From positions 1,364,001 through 1,428,000 of the forward strand of contig JAKZAP010000005.1 in NCBI GenBank assembly GCA_023053575.1: a stretch of DNA of 64,000 nucleotides, written 5' to 3'. Positions 46,277-56,478 of this stretch are shown here, piece by piece (the first letter of the stretch is position 1; every line of letters starts with the position of its first letter). Below the pieces are notes generated by a model. The model had not been told where the DNA came from. It saw only the letters and a program-made list of their open reading frames with translations, and searched no databases. The translations under genes were made by a program, and so were the position numbers. The stretch comes from Branchinecta lynchi. Lineage: Eukaryota; Arthropoda; Branchiopoda; Anostraca; Branchinectidae.

Positions 46277-46446
46277 TATAGGTACGATGGATCCTTTCAA
46301 GAAAATTAAGAACTTAGTCATGCACTTATGGAAATTGAAGCTCTAATTGTAAAGGATGAATCAAAGGAGGTTTTTAGAGAACTTGGAGTATCAGCTGGCT
46401 CTTAGATGCTTTAAGATAAGGTATAATTTTATTGACAAATATAAGT

Positions 46447-46655
46447 ATGTAAGTAAGTAATTTATTTATGACCCGCCATTTCGGAAAGGCGGAGTAAATG
46501 GAGAAAGTAAACAAAACACATACAAACACAGAAGAAGACACTTAATTTTTAATCTTCGGTCAGGAAACAGTGGACGACGTCGTGTGCTGGTTGGGCCCTG
46601 TCGTAAATGATTTTTGAAAGCGATGAGGAAACATCCAAAAGGGTAGCACTTGCAT
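46447..46655 (-). mobile_element. LINE 3' fragment
   Basis: About 210 bp, reverse orientation, closely matching 30578-30790 (GTAAGTAAG tail, then ACCCGCCATTTCGGAAAGGC). It ends about 70 bp before the exon at 46727. The near identity to the copy at 30.6 kb, including downstream codons, indicates a recently active family. Confidence 0.88.
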
Positions 46656-46726
46656 ATGTGATCCTCTTTCTTGAGACTTATTTACTTTCCCGTCCGGTTC
46701 TAGTGTTCAACTTTATTTTCTTTTAG

Positions 46727-46788
46727 TTCAATGCAACGTCGCTGGAAGTGCTTCTCTCAGCCCTGTCAACGGCCAGTGTCCTTGCAAG
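46727..46788 (+). CDS. HSPG2: Perlecan exon: short LE half-module
   Basis: A 62 nt exon, phase 1 in and 0 out, encoding QCNVAGSASLSPVNGQCPCK, the first half of an LE module (cysteines 1, 3 and 4). Acceptor TTATTTTCTTTTAG, donor AAG|GTAACA. The next exon found starts after cysteine 6, so the middle of this module is missing from the annotation. The exon is accepted because both phases and the NGQCPC motif fit. Confidence 0.8.
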
Positions 46789-46984
46789 GTAACATATTTT
46801 AAGGTCTTATTCGTGACGGCTACATACCGGTGGTCTTGTTAGCGCTGGCGGATTGCGTCTGGATTTCATTTGGATCCGATTAAGTGATTCTCTCCTTCCA
46901 TTCGACTGTACAGCAACTCCGAAGCTGATTGAAATATTTATTTTGACGTTTGTGAGAGAGCACTTCAGCTCAGGTGGGAGCTCA

Positions 46985-47815
46985 GGTTCCTAGATAGGCT
47001 TTACATGTCAACATTTAAGGGGGGGGGGGGGGGGGGCTTAGAAAATGTTGAGCGAGAAAAATTTCCCGACAGAATGTATTGGCTGTGGAAATGCCCTGGA
47101 AAATCAGGAATTATTTTTGGTATTTGCCTCAAATTTCGAGTTCGGCCGTAACCGACCGAAACTGTATGTAAAATAATGAACCTTATTGCCCGTGAATTTG
47201 TTGAGAGGGATGAGAACATATCTGAATCGTGAAATCCTATTATTTCTGGGTTCGAGATCGGCCAGTCGGCCTGAATCCGGCCAAACCGAAAGTTTGATAA
47301 CGAACTAAACTGAAAAAAATAGAAAAGGTTTTCGTGTTGTTGATTTTTTCAGTCTATACCGAATGAATATATCGCCTCCTAGTATGCTACGAAGTTTCCC
47401 TGTGTGAAGATGGCTTGGCTGGATTTCGGGGAAAACCTTATTTTTAAATTCGTAAAAATTTCCTGCATGGCATTATTAACGATTAACCGGTTTTTGAAGA
47501 ATGTTTTAAATCCTCTTAATTATGTTTTCGTTCGGAATCGGGTAAAAAACAGAGAATTTGTGAGCGAATGAATATCCTGTAATCTCACATTTTAATGTTG
47601 GTTGTGGGTCGAATAAATTTGGAAATAGAAGATATTTTTCTTTTTCCGGGCTGGACAGGTTGGCCGAAGTTTTGCGAGAAACCGAAAGGTTTTACTTGGC
47701 GGAACTGATCAAGAATTGGTCTGGAGTAAAGCAACAAAAGAGACCAAGTGATTCTTTTCGGACAGAAAGGAATATTCCGTCCTGAATCTGGTAAAAACCT
47801 GTAGATTTAAGAAGG
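46985..47815. repeat. Old family E-like sequence
   Basis: Scattered matches to the internal units (GAATCCGGCCAAACCGAAAG, GGCCAGTCGG, GGCTGGACAGG) without recognisable ends. It starts with a run of about 16 G at 47022. Probably an ancient, decayed copy. Confidence 0.4.
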
Positions 47816-47824
47816 AATCAATCC

Positions 47825-48152
47825 ATCAATCAACAAATATATTTGTGACCCATCTCAACAAAAGGAGGGGAAGCGCCCTAAGACGGAGTAAGAAACACAA
47901 TAAATATTGAAAAGAAACATTAAAACTAACTACGATTAAATAAATAGCTCAGACTATGTGTCAGACAAGATTGACACAGAAGAACGAAAATATTCAAATA
48001 AGGCATAAAACGGATACGTCAGATACGATGCTTTAGCAGCGGTAATTCGGCCCTTCTTGGCAAAGGTCCTCGTCAGGCTGTCAATCTTGAGGGATTTACC
48101 TTCCCTGACGTTGTCCCTGAAGATTGACAGCCCGACGAGGACCCTTGCCAAG
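47825..48152 (-). pseudogene. LINE-like 3' remnant with inverted repeat
   Basis: The left end resembles the LINE UTR pattern (ACCCATCTC, GACGGAGTAAGAAACAC) preceded by ATCAATC repeats. The right part carries an inverted repeat: 48058-48092 pairs with 48113-48152 around GGCAAAGGTCCTCGTCAGGC. A related stretch occurs near 24715-24750. Confidence 0.45.
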
Positions 48153-48693
48153 AAGATATTTCAGCCCAAGCTGACTGTGAATCATATTTGACGGTTCAAA
48201 ACGGAAAACTCAGCCACATATTATTAGAGCTATATTTCATTTAAATTTTAATAACATTTAAAAGTCTTTGCTCCCATATCAAAGCATCTCAGATAATTAG
48301 AGACGTCCTAATAACAAAAAAACTCCTTGTGCGGGATTTCAGGGCCGATGGGCTCCTAACTGGCTTATTTGTGAGTTTTTTTTTTTTCAACAATATGGTG
48401 AGGTAAGCAGCAAGAGCGGAACTTCATTTATGGGATAATACTACTCTAGTGTGGTATCGCTGCTGACGTATTTTTTATGCATTATGTGAATATATGTTTT
48501 ATAGTCAGCTTGGGCTCAATGTACATTTATCTATAGAACGAAAACCTTGGGAATGATTTTAATTAGACAGGTTCCAGGGTCTGCTGAACTATAATGCATG
48601 TTTTAGCATAAAATGATGCTACTTTCAGTCTCGGGTGGCCAGTTCGTAAAGAAGGAGCTCCGATAGGTCACCTGACATGAACGAAATTGCTTA

Positions 48694-49005
48694 AGAATGC
48701 GCGGTTTCGACAGATAACACTTAGAATGTTAGCCGTTATGTTTTCAAACAATACGCATTAAAACGTTATGCAGACAGAAAGTGCGTAACACCACCAAAAA
48801 CAGATCTGCTGACTTTTTTGTTTGCCATCATTATATCCAATTCATCAGATGCTTTTCCGGCATTTTTTTGCTGTTCTTGGCAGTGCTTGTTATGGACAAT
48901 GTTTCACTGCTTACCGTTTGAAAAACATAACAGCCAACATCCTAAGTGTTGTCTGTTGTAACCATGCATCCTCCTGTTATCTGTTATGACACTTCTGACA
49001 GTGTA
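48694..49005 (+). mobile_element. Family J element
   Basis: A diverged 310 bp copy (ATGCGCGGTTTCGACAGAT to ACTTCTGACAGTGTA). The outer left end is missing. The internal GTTATCTGTTATG motif is conserved. Confidence 0.7.
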
Positions 49006-49417
49006 CTGCACGGTAATTGTTTCTGCTAGCGAGGCTTCCGATTGATCGGCATATTTTCGTTGATGTCCACATACCCTGGAACCAGAGCAATATAACGCTA
49101 GGGAGCAGCGCTAAGACCTATGCTTTCCGTGCCTCGCGAACGGGGCATAGTCACAGCACCGGCCACTATAATTGCGCCATCTAAAGAGAGACAAACTTGC
49201 GGGTTTAGACATTTCTAGTAAAGCTAAGATGCGGGGTGCACCAGCTGAGGAAACAAGGGAGGTTGCATATTTTTGTTTTACTGTGTTCAGAATATGAAGT
49301 TATTGGAGCCAGCGCTGGTGCACGACTGATTGAGTTTCAGTAGGGAAGTTCTCTGGCGCCAGTGCCGCTGCTATTCGATTGTGTGTCACTTCTTACGAAT
49401 ACTGGCGTTACTCCCTA

Positions 49418-49586
49418 CTCGGCCTATGGCCGTCTTCTACCAGACTATTGCTGTGGTTTGCGAACTCTGTTCACAAGCTCATCGGTACCTCAAATGGTTA
49501 GAGCGCCTGCCTTGTAAGCAGAGGGTTCTTGGTTCAAATCCCGGCTGAGTAGCGTTTTTGTCTCTCAGTTCACTACTTATAAAATG
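49418..49586 (+). mobile_element. 169 bp insertion with tRNA-like core (SINE-like)
   Basis: Perfect 7 bp duplication CTCCCTA at 49411-49417 and 49587-49593; sister copies of the host repeat have one CTCCCTA. The insert contains about 60 bp of unrelated sequence, a tRNA-Thr-like segment and an A+T tail ending CTTATAAAATG. This fits a tRNA-derived SINE or a retroposed tRNA transcript with leader. Confidence 0.65.
49479..49552 (+). tRNA. tRNA-Thr(UGU)-like sequence, probably pseudogene
   Basis: D-arm, anticodon arm and T-arm are recognisable: CTTGTAA anticodon loop with TGT at 49513-49515, and B box GGTTCAAATCC. The 3' acceptor strand CTGAGTA does not pair with the 5' strand TCATCGG. A one-step rearrangement of TACTCGG would pair perfectly, so the acceptor has decayed. 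It lies inside a transposed 169 bp insert. Confidence 0.35.
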
Positions 49587-49946
49587 CTCCCTAGTGTTTT
49601 TCGCTCTGCCTGGAACTCAATATTTCAAGGGATTGTAGTTCCATTCAAGCCCATACAGAGATAGAGCAGTTCTTGTAAGCAAAGAATAGAAACCTTTCTT
49701 CCATTTTTGACAATGAAGCAGAGACGTCTAATTATTTGTTTTTCTACTTGTGCTCTCGTTTGGAACACTGATTGGTAAGTGAAATTTGTTTGTACTTTAA
49801 AATATTTGTTTTTTAGCTGTTTCTCACTGTCTGCCCGGACCTCTTAGCAGGGTTAGACAGACCAGATCTTTCTTACATAGTGCACTTGTTACTTAATCAC
49901 TATTTTGAGCACATTTTTACCATCACTTTTGCTTAGGTAAATGCAG

Positions 49947-50051
49947 CACAACTCGTTTTATGCAAGGGAGAATATGATCAGTGGCTGCAAGGAGTGTTTC
50001 TGCATGGGAATCACGAAGCACTGCACTGCCTCGAAGTTGTTCCGAAGCCAT
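49947..50051 (+). CDS. HSPG2: Perlecan exon: end of LE before LamB 2
   Basis: Encodes 35 residues, HNSFYAREN then GCKECFCMGITKHC, the standard lead-in to a LamB domain. The acceptor is CAG at 49944-49946. Using the nearby AG at 49935-49936 instead gives a frame without the CFCMG motif. Donor CAT|GTAAGT, phase 0 to 0. The sequence starts right after where cysteine 6 of the LE should be. Confidence 0.88.
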
Positions 50052-50224
50052 GTAAGTTGCTGGTCAGCTGTATATGCATGAACCGTTTTCTGTCACTGGT
50101 GTTAGCAAGATTACTGATTTCCCTGGTTGATCTAGTTGTCTGTTAGTGTCACTGCTGAACTATTATTGGTTAAATTTGTGTCTAGCGAAATGGGCCTTTT
50201 TAGTTATTTGGTTCCTCGTTTTAG

Positions 50225-50709
50225 GAATTTGCCACGTTCGCGTCAGACGAGCAAGACTTCTCCCTCGTTGACACTAGCCAAAGTCGTCCTCCAGTTACTT
50301 CCGTTCGACTGAGCCCAGACACTAAGGAGATATTCTTCCGTGACTTCAAGCGAATCCCATCTGATATCTATTACTGGAGACTACCCCTCAGGTTCCTTGG
50401 GAACAAGATAACCTCTTACGGCGGCTTTTTGAACTACACAGTCAGATACGTCCCACAGCCAGGAGGCCAGACGTCCAAGAACACAGCGCCAGACGTTGAG
50501 ATACTTGGGAATAATATGAGGCTTATTCACTTCCACCAAGAGGCAATCATGCAAAGCCGACCCAATCATATTAGTGTGCTGATCCAGGAACAGTTTTGGC
50601 AGCGGGAGGATGGTTCGCCGGTAACGAGAGAAAATCTGCTTGTAGCACTAGCTGATGTGGACTCGCTGATCATCAAAGCCACGTATACAACCAACACTTT
50701 GGAAGTAGC
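50225..50709 (+). CDS. HSPG2: Perlecan exon: LamB domain 2
   Basis: A 485 nt exon holding almost all of the second laminin IV domain. Landmarks in order: IYYWRLPLRFLGNKITSYGG, APDVEILGNNMRLIHFHQE and TRENLLVALADVDSLIIKA. The L-P-x-x-F-x-G-N-K-x-x-S-Y-G block is conserved in LamB domains. Phase 0 in, 2 out; donor GC|GTGAGT. LamB domains are globular, cysteine-free blocks inserted in LE arrays. Confidence 0.95.
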
Positions 50710-50978
50710 GTGAGTATCTATGCAAACATAACCCAGTCTCCCTAAGTCGGTTCCTTTTCAAGACAGGAGTTCCGAGACGCAGTTGCTGAAAATAACCTCC
50801 TTTCACGGCCTAGAACTGTCTTTGGGGATTTCTTCCGACTGAAATTTGGGCCGGTAGCGTACGTGGCGGTAGGGGCGTTGGAGTTTTTTGGTATACATAA
50901 CCCATGAATAGTTCACTTGCTTGCACAGTGATTTTGCCATTTTACATTGCTGACGGGTTACGTTTTCAATTTTTTCAG

Positions 50979-51204
50979 ACTCGCTGATGTCAGTTTGGAT
51001 ATTGTTTCTGTTCGAAACACTGGGAAAAGCAGAGCTATGTCCGTTGAAGTATGCAAATGTCCCAAGGGGTATAGAGGCACATCTTGTGAAGACTGTGCTC
51101 CAGGGTTCTCACGAACTTCGCATGGTGTATTCCTCGGGACTTGCGAGCCGTGCATCTGTAATGGTCATAGCAAGTCCTGCCACCCCGAGACTGGTGTATG
51201 TGAG
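50979..51204 (+). CDS. HSPG2: Perlecan exon: end of LamB 2 and LE
   Basis: Finishes LamB 2 (LADVSLDIVSV) and continues with LE sequence: VCKCPKGYRGTSCEDCAPGF, then CEPCICNGHSKSCHPETGVC. Acceptor TTTTTTCAG, donor GAG|GTGAGG, phase 2 in, 0 out, 226 nt. The C-x-C-N-G-H-S-x-x-C pattern is typical of perlecan and laminin LE modules. Confidence 0.95.
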
Positions 51205-51367
51205 GTGAGGTACCAAAGTCTTATAAACAAACTGGGGGTGTGAAATGGATCGGGTTCTGGAGTCTGTACTTACTATGGCGGTTCCTGTGCCCCATGAGCC
51301 TGACAGTCCAGGATCCGATGCTATCAAAATTGCTGATGTCGCAACCAGTGCCGTCTTTACTCTTAGG

Positions 51368-51369
<2 letters not shown>

Positions 51370-51401
<32 letters not shown>
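51370..51401 (+). repeat. Run of 32 guanines
   Basis: An uninterrupted G32 tract in the intron between LE exons. It could form G-quadruplexes and pause polymerases. Length in an assembly is unreliable. Confidence 0.8.
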
Positions 51402-51403
<2 letters not shown>

Positions 51404-51532
51404 AACGAAAAGCCAAACGGCCTGGGTAAATTGTTGAGATTTCAGGTAAGTTGGCTAGTAATATTGCATTGTTCATCACGATCCAGGTGTGACCAGCTAC
51501 GTTGCACAGTCGATGCAGTTATAATAATATAA

Positions 51533-51563
51533 TAATACAAAGCAAGAGAAAAGGCTTTCGCCT
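51533..51563 (+). repeat. 31 bp D repeat, copy 3
   Basis: Same 31 bp, preceded by TAATA repeats, in the intron after the LE exon at 50979-51204. No family E or F sequence follows it here. Confidence 0.6.
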
Positions 51564-51570
51564 CTAAACA

Positions 51571-52252
51571 AGTTATGATGTTTTTGTCTGGTGTTCTTAC
51601 GTTTTTGACTCGTGAAAAGCGCAAAAAATCTATGGATGGCCTAGGGTCCACCAAAACTAGAAGACGGCACTGGTGGCATGGTCCTACTTGCATTATGTAT
51701 TATTACACACGTTTATATTTTAACCATTTCCAAAAATTTCAATATTTAAACTTTTTCGATCGGATATCTGTAGGCCTACTTTTGATCAGCTGCGTTAGTC
51801 TCGGTCTTCTAACTGTGTCGTAATTCTGACCTGTAATTGATCCTAAGTTTCTTTTTTCGACGGTTTCGAACAGAATGCAACTTTTCAGACTTTGTACCAA
51901 TCCCGTTTCTAGATTTGTTAGTTTGTATTGTACTTTTGGGTAGGTAGGTTTTTATTTGTAACCAAAACATTGAAAATAAAATAAAATAACATTACTAATA
52001 TCCGGTTGCAGGAAAAAGAAAGTCCCAAGGGCTTGCGCTGCAATTTATTAATACTACTTGTATCCGATAAATAAATAACTAAACATAACAACTTACAATG
52101 ATCCGCCTAGCCTGTGACTGAAATAACAGACAATTAAACGTGAACACTATACACGACAAGAATCCTTAATATTTACTTCTTACCAGTTTCAGACCCACAC
52201 TAACAACTGTGAAAAAAGTACTATCCTCTTAATTTGAAATTCTCTTGCACAG
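51571..52252. other. Intron sequence, possible retrotransposon tail
   Basis: GGGTAGGTAGGTTTTTATTTG near 51942 followed by an AATAAAATAAAATAAC stretch resembles a minus-strand retrotransposon 3' end. No other feature is visible. Confidence 0.35.
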
Positions 52253-52423
52253 GACTGCCGAAACTCGGCGACTGGCGACTCCTGCGAAAAATGTCTTCCT
52301 GGCTTCGTTGGAGACCCGTCATATGGTGGTAGCTGCTTGGCCCTCAGTTCAGTTGAGTGCGATTGTGACAGTCGAGGCAGTCTCACAGCCAGTTGCTATG
52401 GAAAGAGAAGTTGTCGGTGCAAG
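52253..52423 (+). CDS. HSPG2: Perlecan exon: LE module
   Basis: A 57-codon exon, phase 0 to 0, with DCRNSATGDSCEKCLPGF and then CDCDSRGSLTASC and RSCRCK. It carries the second half of one LE and the first half of the next. Acceptor CTCTTGCACAG, donor AAG|GTATTT. It is the positional equivalent of 46727-46788 but complete. Confidence 0.93.
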
Positions 52424-52776
52424 GTATTTTGCCGTGTTCCCGATGAAGTGCTAAACTTTATTTATGTTTCAGATTTTTTTTTCGGTTCCGTCTGTTTTGT
52501 TTATTTTAATAAATGTGTTTATTTTCTCATTGCCTTGCTTATTTATAGAACTAGTATATACTCTTTCGTTCTACTCAGAGTAGCTTAGAAAAAAAATACA
52601 CAGAAACCGTGTTTTCCACAAACCTTGATGACAACTTACTTGCATCTCCTGGGAACGGTATGTTTCAGCAAACACCGTCCTCAGAGTCGGAATTATGTGG
52701 TGCCCAACTAGTTTTTGTTTGCGGTATGGAAGAAGATAACCTCACGAAACGCCACCGATTCCTGGTTTTCTTGCAG

Positions 52777-52970
52777 ACCAACGTCGAAGGCCAGCGCTGC
52801 GACCAATGCCGACAAGGAACCTATGGTCTCTCAGCTGACAACGCCCAGGGATGCCTCTCATGCTACTGCTCTGGGCTAACATCTGATTGCAGTAGTGCTT
52901 CTAACCTCTACCGAACTAACATCCTGATGTCTGTCTCTGGTCCTCGACACGGATTCACTCTTTCAGACAG
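52777..52970 (+). CDS. HSPG2: Perlecan exon: LE and start of LamB 3
   Basis: Encodes TNVEGQRCDQCRQGTYGLSA and GCLSCYCSGLTSDC, the end of an LE module leading into LamB 3 (YRTNILMSVSG, HGFTLSD). Phase 0 in, 2 out, 194 nt; acceptor TTTTCTTGCAG, donor AG|GTAAAG. The N-V-E-G-x-x-C-D-x-C segment here is exactly what is absent from the LE before LamB 2. Confidence 0.94.
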
Positions 52971-53164
52971 GTAAAGAAGCCTTATTTTCACTTGTACCTT
53001 CATCCACGACAAACTAAAGTGTCCAGTCTTACGAAAGGAATAATCTAAATGTCGTCCGCCGGGAGGGTAGTAGGGGCTCTGCCCCGGTCTGGTCTTGGGT
53101 GAAGTGCCTGAGGGGGTCCGTGTCATTAATCCGGGAGGGAGACAACAGTACTCCGTTTCTGCGT

Positions 53165-53290
53165 AGATTTATAGATTTAAAGCATCTCGGGAGGACTTTG
53201 TCTCCTTTACAAGTCACACCTATTACCAGTCTTAGTGGCCAGCCAAATAGGTATTTGCTATGTCCTTCAAATAATCATCGTTTTCCAAGA
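53165..53290 (+). repeat. Duplicate of an intron 3' end
   Basis: Resembles 53705-53826, the sequence just before the LamB 3 acceptor: TCTCCTTTACAAGTCACACC, ATTACCA and TCATCGTTTTCCAAG. It is followed by non-coding sequence, so the pseudo-acceptor has no exon behind it. Confidence 0.55.
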
Positions 53291-53336
53291 GTAATTCTAG
53301 ATAACCTATTATACCTAGAAGCTGGGTCATCACTTA

Positions 53337-53695
53337 TGGGGGGGGGGGAGCCCCCCCCCCCCCCCAATGTTGTCGGGCAGTCGGTAAAACATAACCGAAA
53401 CATAAACATAGCGAAGCACGGCGATTTTTCGTAAAAACAGTCGATTTTTTCTCTTGGAAACATTCAATTTGTCTTAAAAGACAGTCGGTTTTTCGTAAGA
53501 ATAGTTGAGTTTTAAAAACAGTCGGTTTTTCATAAGAACAGTCGGTTTTCTCAAAATCCATCGATTTTTCTTAAAACGGTCGTTTTATCTGCAAACAGTC
53601 AGTCAAAATTATACCAGCCAGTCGGTGAATACCTCCCCCCCCCCCCCCCCAAAAAAAAAAAAAAACATTTTGGCTAGTAACGCCTCTGCCTAGGA
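53337..53695 (+). repeat. Family G cytosine-rich repeat
   Basis: About 360 bp. Starts with 11 G, AG, then 15 C (53338-53365), repeats CAGTCGGTTTTTC-like units six or more times, and ends in a C-run, an A-run and TTTTGGCTAGTAACGCC. It lies in the intron before the LamB 3 exon. Confidence 0.7.
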
Positions 53696-53826
53696 GGCTA
53701 GGAAGATTGCAGACAGATTTAAAATAGTTTGGAAGGATCTGGTCTCCTTTACTAGTAACACCTATTACCAATTACCCAACAAAGTAGGTATCTATTATGT
53801 CTCACCAAGAATCTTCGTTTTTCCAG

Positions 53827-53956
53827 CAATCGCTTTGGTGTCATCTCAGAAGGTATCGATTACGATCAGTCATCGAATTCAGTCTCTTACGCCTTCACTG
53901 GTGGACGTACACAAAGACTGTACTGGTCGCTTCCTCCTGTATTTACTGGAAATAAG
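53827..53956 (+). CDS. HSPG2: Perlecan exon: LamB domain 3, first part
   Basis: A 130 nt exon with VSYAFTGGRTQRLYWSLPPV and FTGNK, the strand block that precedes the conserved SYG motif. Phase 2 in, 0 out. Acceptor CGTTTTTCCAG, donor AAG|GTAAAA. Here LamB 3 is split by an intron that the other two LamB domains lack. A diverged copy of the sequence just upstream of this acceptor occurs about 540 bp earlier. Confidence 0.93.
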
Positions 53957-54526
53957 GTAAAAGATTGGTCCATTCAGATCTTTGAGTTAAATATCGGGCA
54001 ACTCCACACCTTGATGGTCGATAAATAAATTTGTACCGGCCGTCGGGGTGATAAAAACTGTAGCTGCTAGTCGCGCTGGTGAATAAGCTTCTCAAGGAAC
54101 TTAAATCATGTCAGTTTGGAGTTATACTGCTTATTATAGTTCGTATTATTGCATTTTTGAATTATCAGCCTCAACGTTCCTATTATCATTATCATTAATT
54201 TCATTTTCGTATTATCATTGGTACTGGAACTGATGTTATCATTGCCTACTGCTGATCTTTCGAATTACTTACAGCTTTTGAAGTTTCCAAACTAGTCTAG
54301 GGTATACGCATTACTTCTAATTTTTTTCGTACTTGGAGTCGGCGTCTGCCGTCTGCCTTTGACCAATACAGCTCCCAAAGATTGGGTTAGTTTGATGAAT
54401 CTTGACTGGTGACTGTTTAGGTCAAGAACGATGTCGTAATCATAGATTGGCTCTACCTTAACGCTTAGTTTATGGACGGAAAATGATCTGCTGATCAGAT
54501 GGAAGAAGTGTTTCGATCGAACTAAT

Positions 54527-54814
54527 AGCGTGTTCCACCCTTCTAACAATAGTAACTATCCTACTATTTTCGTTCCAACCTCGTGGAAAGTTACTAGGCA
54601 GACTGTTCCAACCTTCTCGAAATAGTAACACTAACTATTTGCTTACCACGCTCGTAAGCGTAGTAACTACGGATCTCTGTAACGTGATTGGTCGGATTCG
54701 CCCGTGGCATGATATTCTGCTGGAAAATAGAAAAATCGTTCCAGCCTTGACAGCAAAAGGCCAGTATTTGTGACGTCATGCGTATTAAATACGGTTAGTA
54801 GGGTGGAACACGCT
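54527..54814 (+). mobile_element. Family B MITE
   Basis: A 288 bp copy with inverted ends AGCGTGTTCCACC. CTAAT stands on both sides (54522-54526 and 54815-54819), so the duplication may be longer here, or the outer G was lost on the left. Confidence 0.85.
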
Positions 54815-55118
54815 CTAATTATCTGCAGGTAAATCTAGGAGGCGAAACAACATTTTGAATTTGGATATGTCATTATTAATCGGGTCTGGGTTATTCGGGT
54901 CCAATCCAGAGGAAAACGGAAATGTTTGAACCATTAAAACAATAGAAATAAAGGGATAGAATAGGAGTGAGACAGACAGGGAGATCGAAAGACAGATTTA
55001 AGATTTTCTATGTTAATAGATTGTAAACCTGATGTTCGTTAAGCTTATAGTTAAAATTTCGTCATTTGGCAGGATCATCAAGGGGACAAAAGTGCAATCC
55101 CTGGTTGAGATCCCGCCT

Positions 55119-55316
55119 AAGCCGTGTTCTCGCCGTTCCCCGAGGACTCCACTTGAGGAGTCCCCGCGTTTTTGTTTGTCCCGGGGACTCACTCCCCGTA
55201 TTCTCGCGAGTCCCCGCGGACGGGGAATGCTCCGATTATGATGACCATCATAAAAAAGGACTCCCTTTCAGATTCGGAGGGGAATCAATTTTTGCTGGTG
55301 TTGGTGCAATGTAAAA
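55119..55316 (-). mobile_element. Family I partial copy
   Basis: About 200 bp matching the reverse complement of the right half of 9504-9918 (TTCTCGCCGTTCCCCGAGG, then GGACTCCCTTTCAGATTCGG). The other half is missing. Confidence 0.75.
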
Positions 55317-55622
55317 TAAAATAAAAACGATCAGAATAAACAAATAGCACTTCGGAAAGGGTTATAACAAAGGTGTGCGAATTTATCGACGGAGCGATGA
55401 AGCTAAGAGCGACTAAGCTTAGTAGTGAGGCTTCATAGCTGTAGGAAATTGTGTTGTTGTTTTCTCTTGTAATGTGTATAATTGTTGTGTTATGTATATG
55501 GCCCCTAGGCTTTTAAATACACTTATTATTATTATTATTACTCCTTTTTTGTTAGAGGATATCAGTCGCTTATGTATCAGTTAATCATTTTAGGTTACAA
55601 GCTTAACAATTGCTTTTTCCAG

Positions 55623-55933
55623 CTCAACTCGTACGGAAGTCTGTTGACAATCACACAGTATTATGAAGAGCGTTCAGGTTATCCAGCTCTCGCTGATGGC
55701 GATATTTTCCTCATTGGAAATGGCATATCCATGTTTTGGATCAGACCACAACCGTTGCGCCCAGGGTCATCTAGCAGCTTCTCAGTACCTCTCCGGGAGA
55801 CGGGCTGGATCCGAATGGATGGAAGGAGTTCAAGTGGCTCTCCGGCATCCAGGGAGGATTTCTTGATAGTCCTCTCCAACGTTGAAGCGCTCCTCGTTCG
55901 TGCTACGTTCTCACTTGGCACAACAAGAACCAG
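55623..55933 (+). CDS. HSPG2: Perlecan exon: LamB domain 3, main part
   Basis: Continues LamB 3 with LNSYGSLLTITQYYEERSGY, IGNGISMFWIRPQP and SREDFLIVLSNVEALLVRAT. Phase 0 in, 2 out, 311 nt; acceptor GCTTTTTCCAG, donor AG|GTAAGG. The exon edge matches LamB 1 and LamB 2 at the C-terminal side. Confidence 0.95.
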
Positions 55934-56478
55934 GTAAGGGCCGCCGCATTATTTGCACCTAGTCGGAATCATTCTAGCATCATCCCCATCCTAGTCGCTG
56001 TTCGAACCCGGAATACTCTTGATGGCTAACTCTTCGTGTAGATGAAGAATCGCCCTGTCGTCACCGAAGATCCAGATACGTCACTGGCGCGACACGCAAC
56101 AAACGTTGTTGATTGGTTGACATACGATTTGAATCAAGTTTGAGGATTCGTTTGGATGACATGTCTCGTTGTTCACGAGGATCCGTGGCATGTTTCGGAC
56201 TTGAACAACATGAAAATCATTTAGCTGGAAAATCATTTGTTCTTTACAATTACCATATTTAAAACAAGAAAAGCCTTTGCTTAGGTTAGTCAACACAGTT
56301 CGACAGAGATCGTGTGTATGTCACTTAATTTATTAGAAACATCCTATTTCCATCGTACGGAACGACTATTTTCGTTCGGCTTCAGATCAAATTTCGTCGG
56401 CGCAGTGGGAGGAGCCCTCCTCCCTCTCAAAACTAGTTACGCCCCTGCCACTTAATTCCAGTTTTCTTAAAAGGCAAA

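Larger units (their letters stand above)
49170..49606 (+). repeat. Family S repeat, interrupted copy
   Basis: Third copy, with a 169 bp insertion at 49418-49586 flanked by a 7 bp duplication. The outer parts match copies 1 and 2 (GAGACAAACTTGCGGGTTTA; TTTTCGCTCTGCC). Confidence 0.75.

Noticed and set aside
49937..50051. Alternative acceptor GCTTAG at 49936, giving VNAAQLVLCKGEYDQW
   Set aside because: That frame has no LE motif. The CAG at 49946 gives GCKECFCMGITKHC in the right phase.
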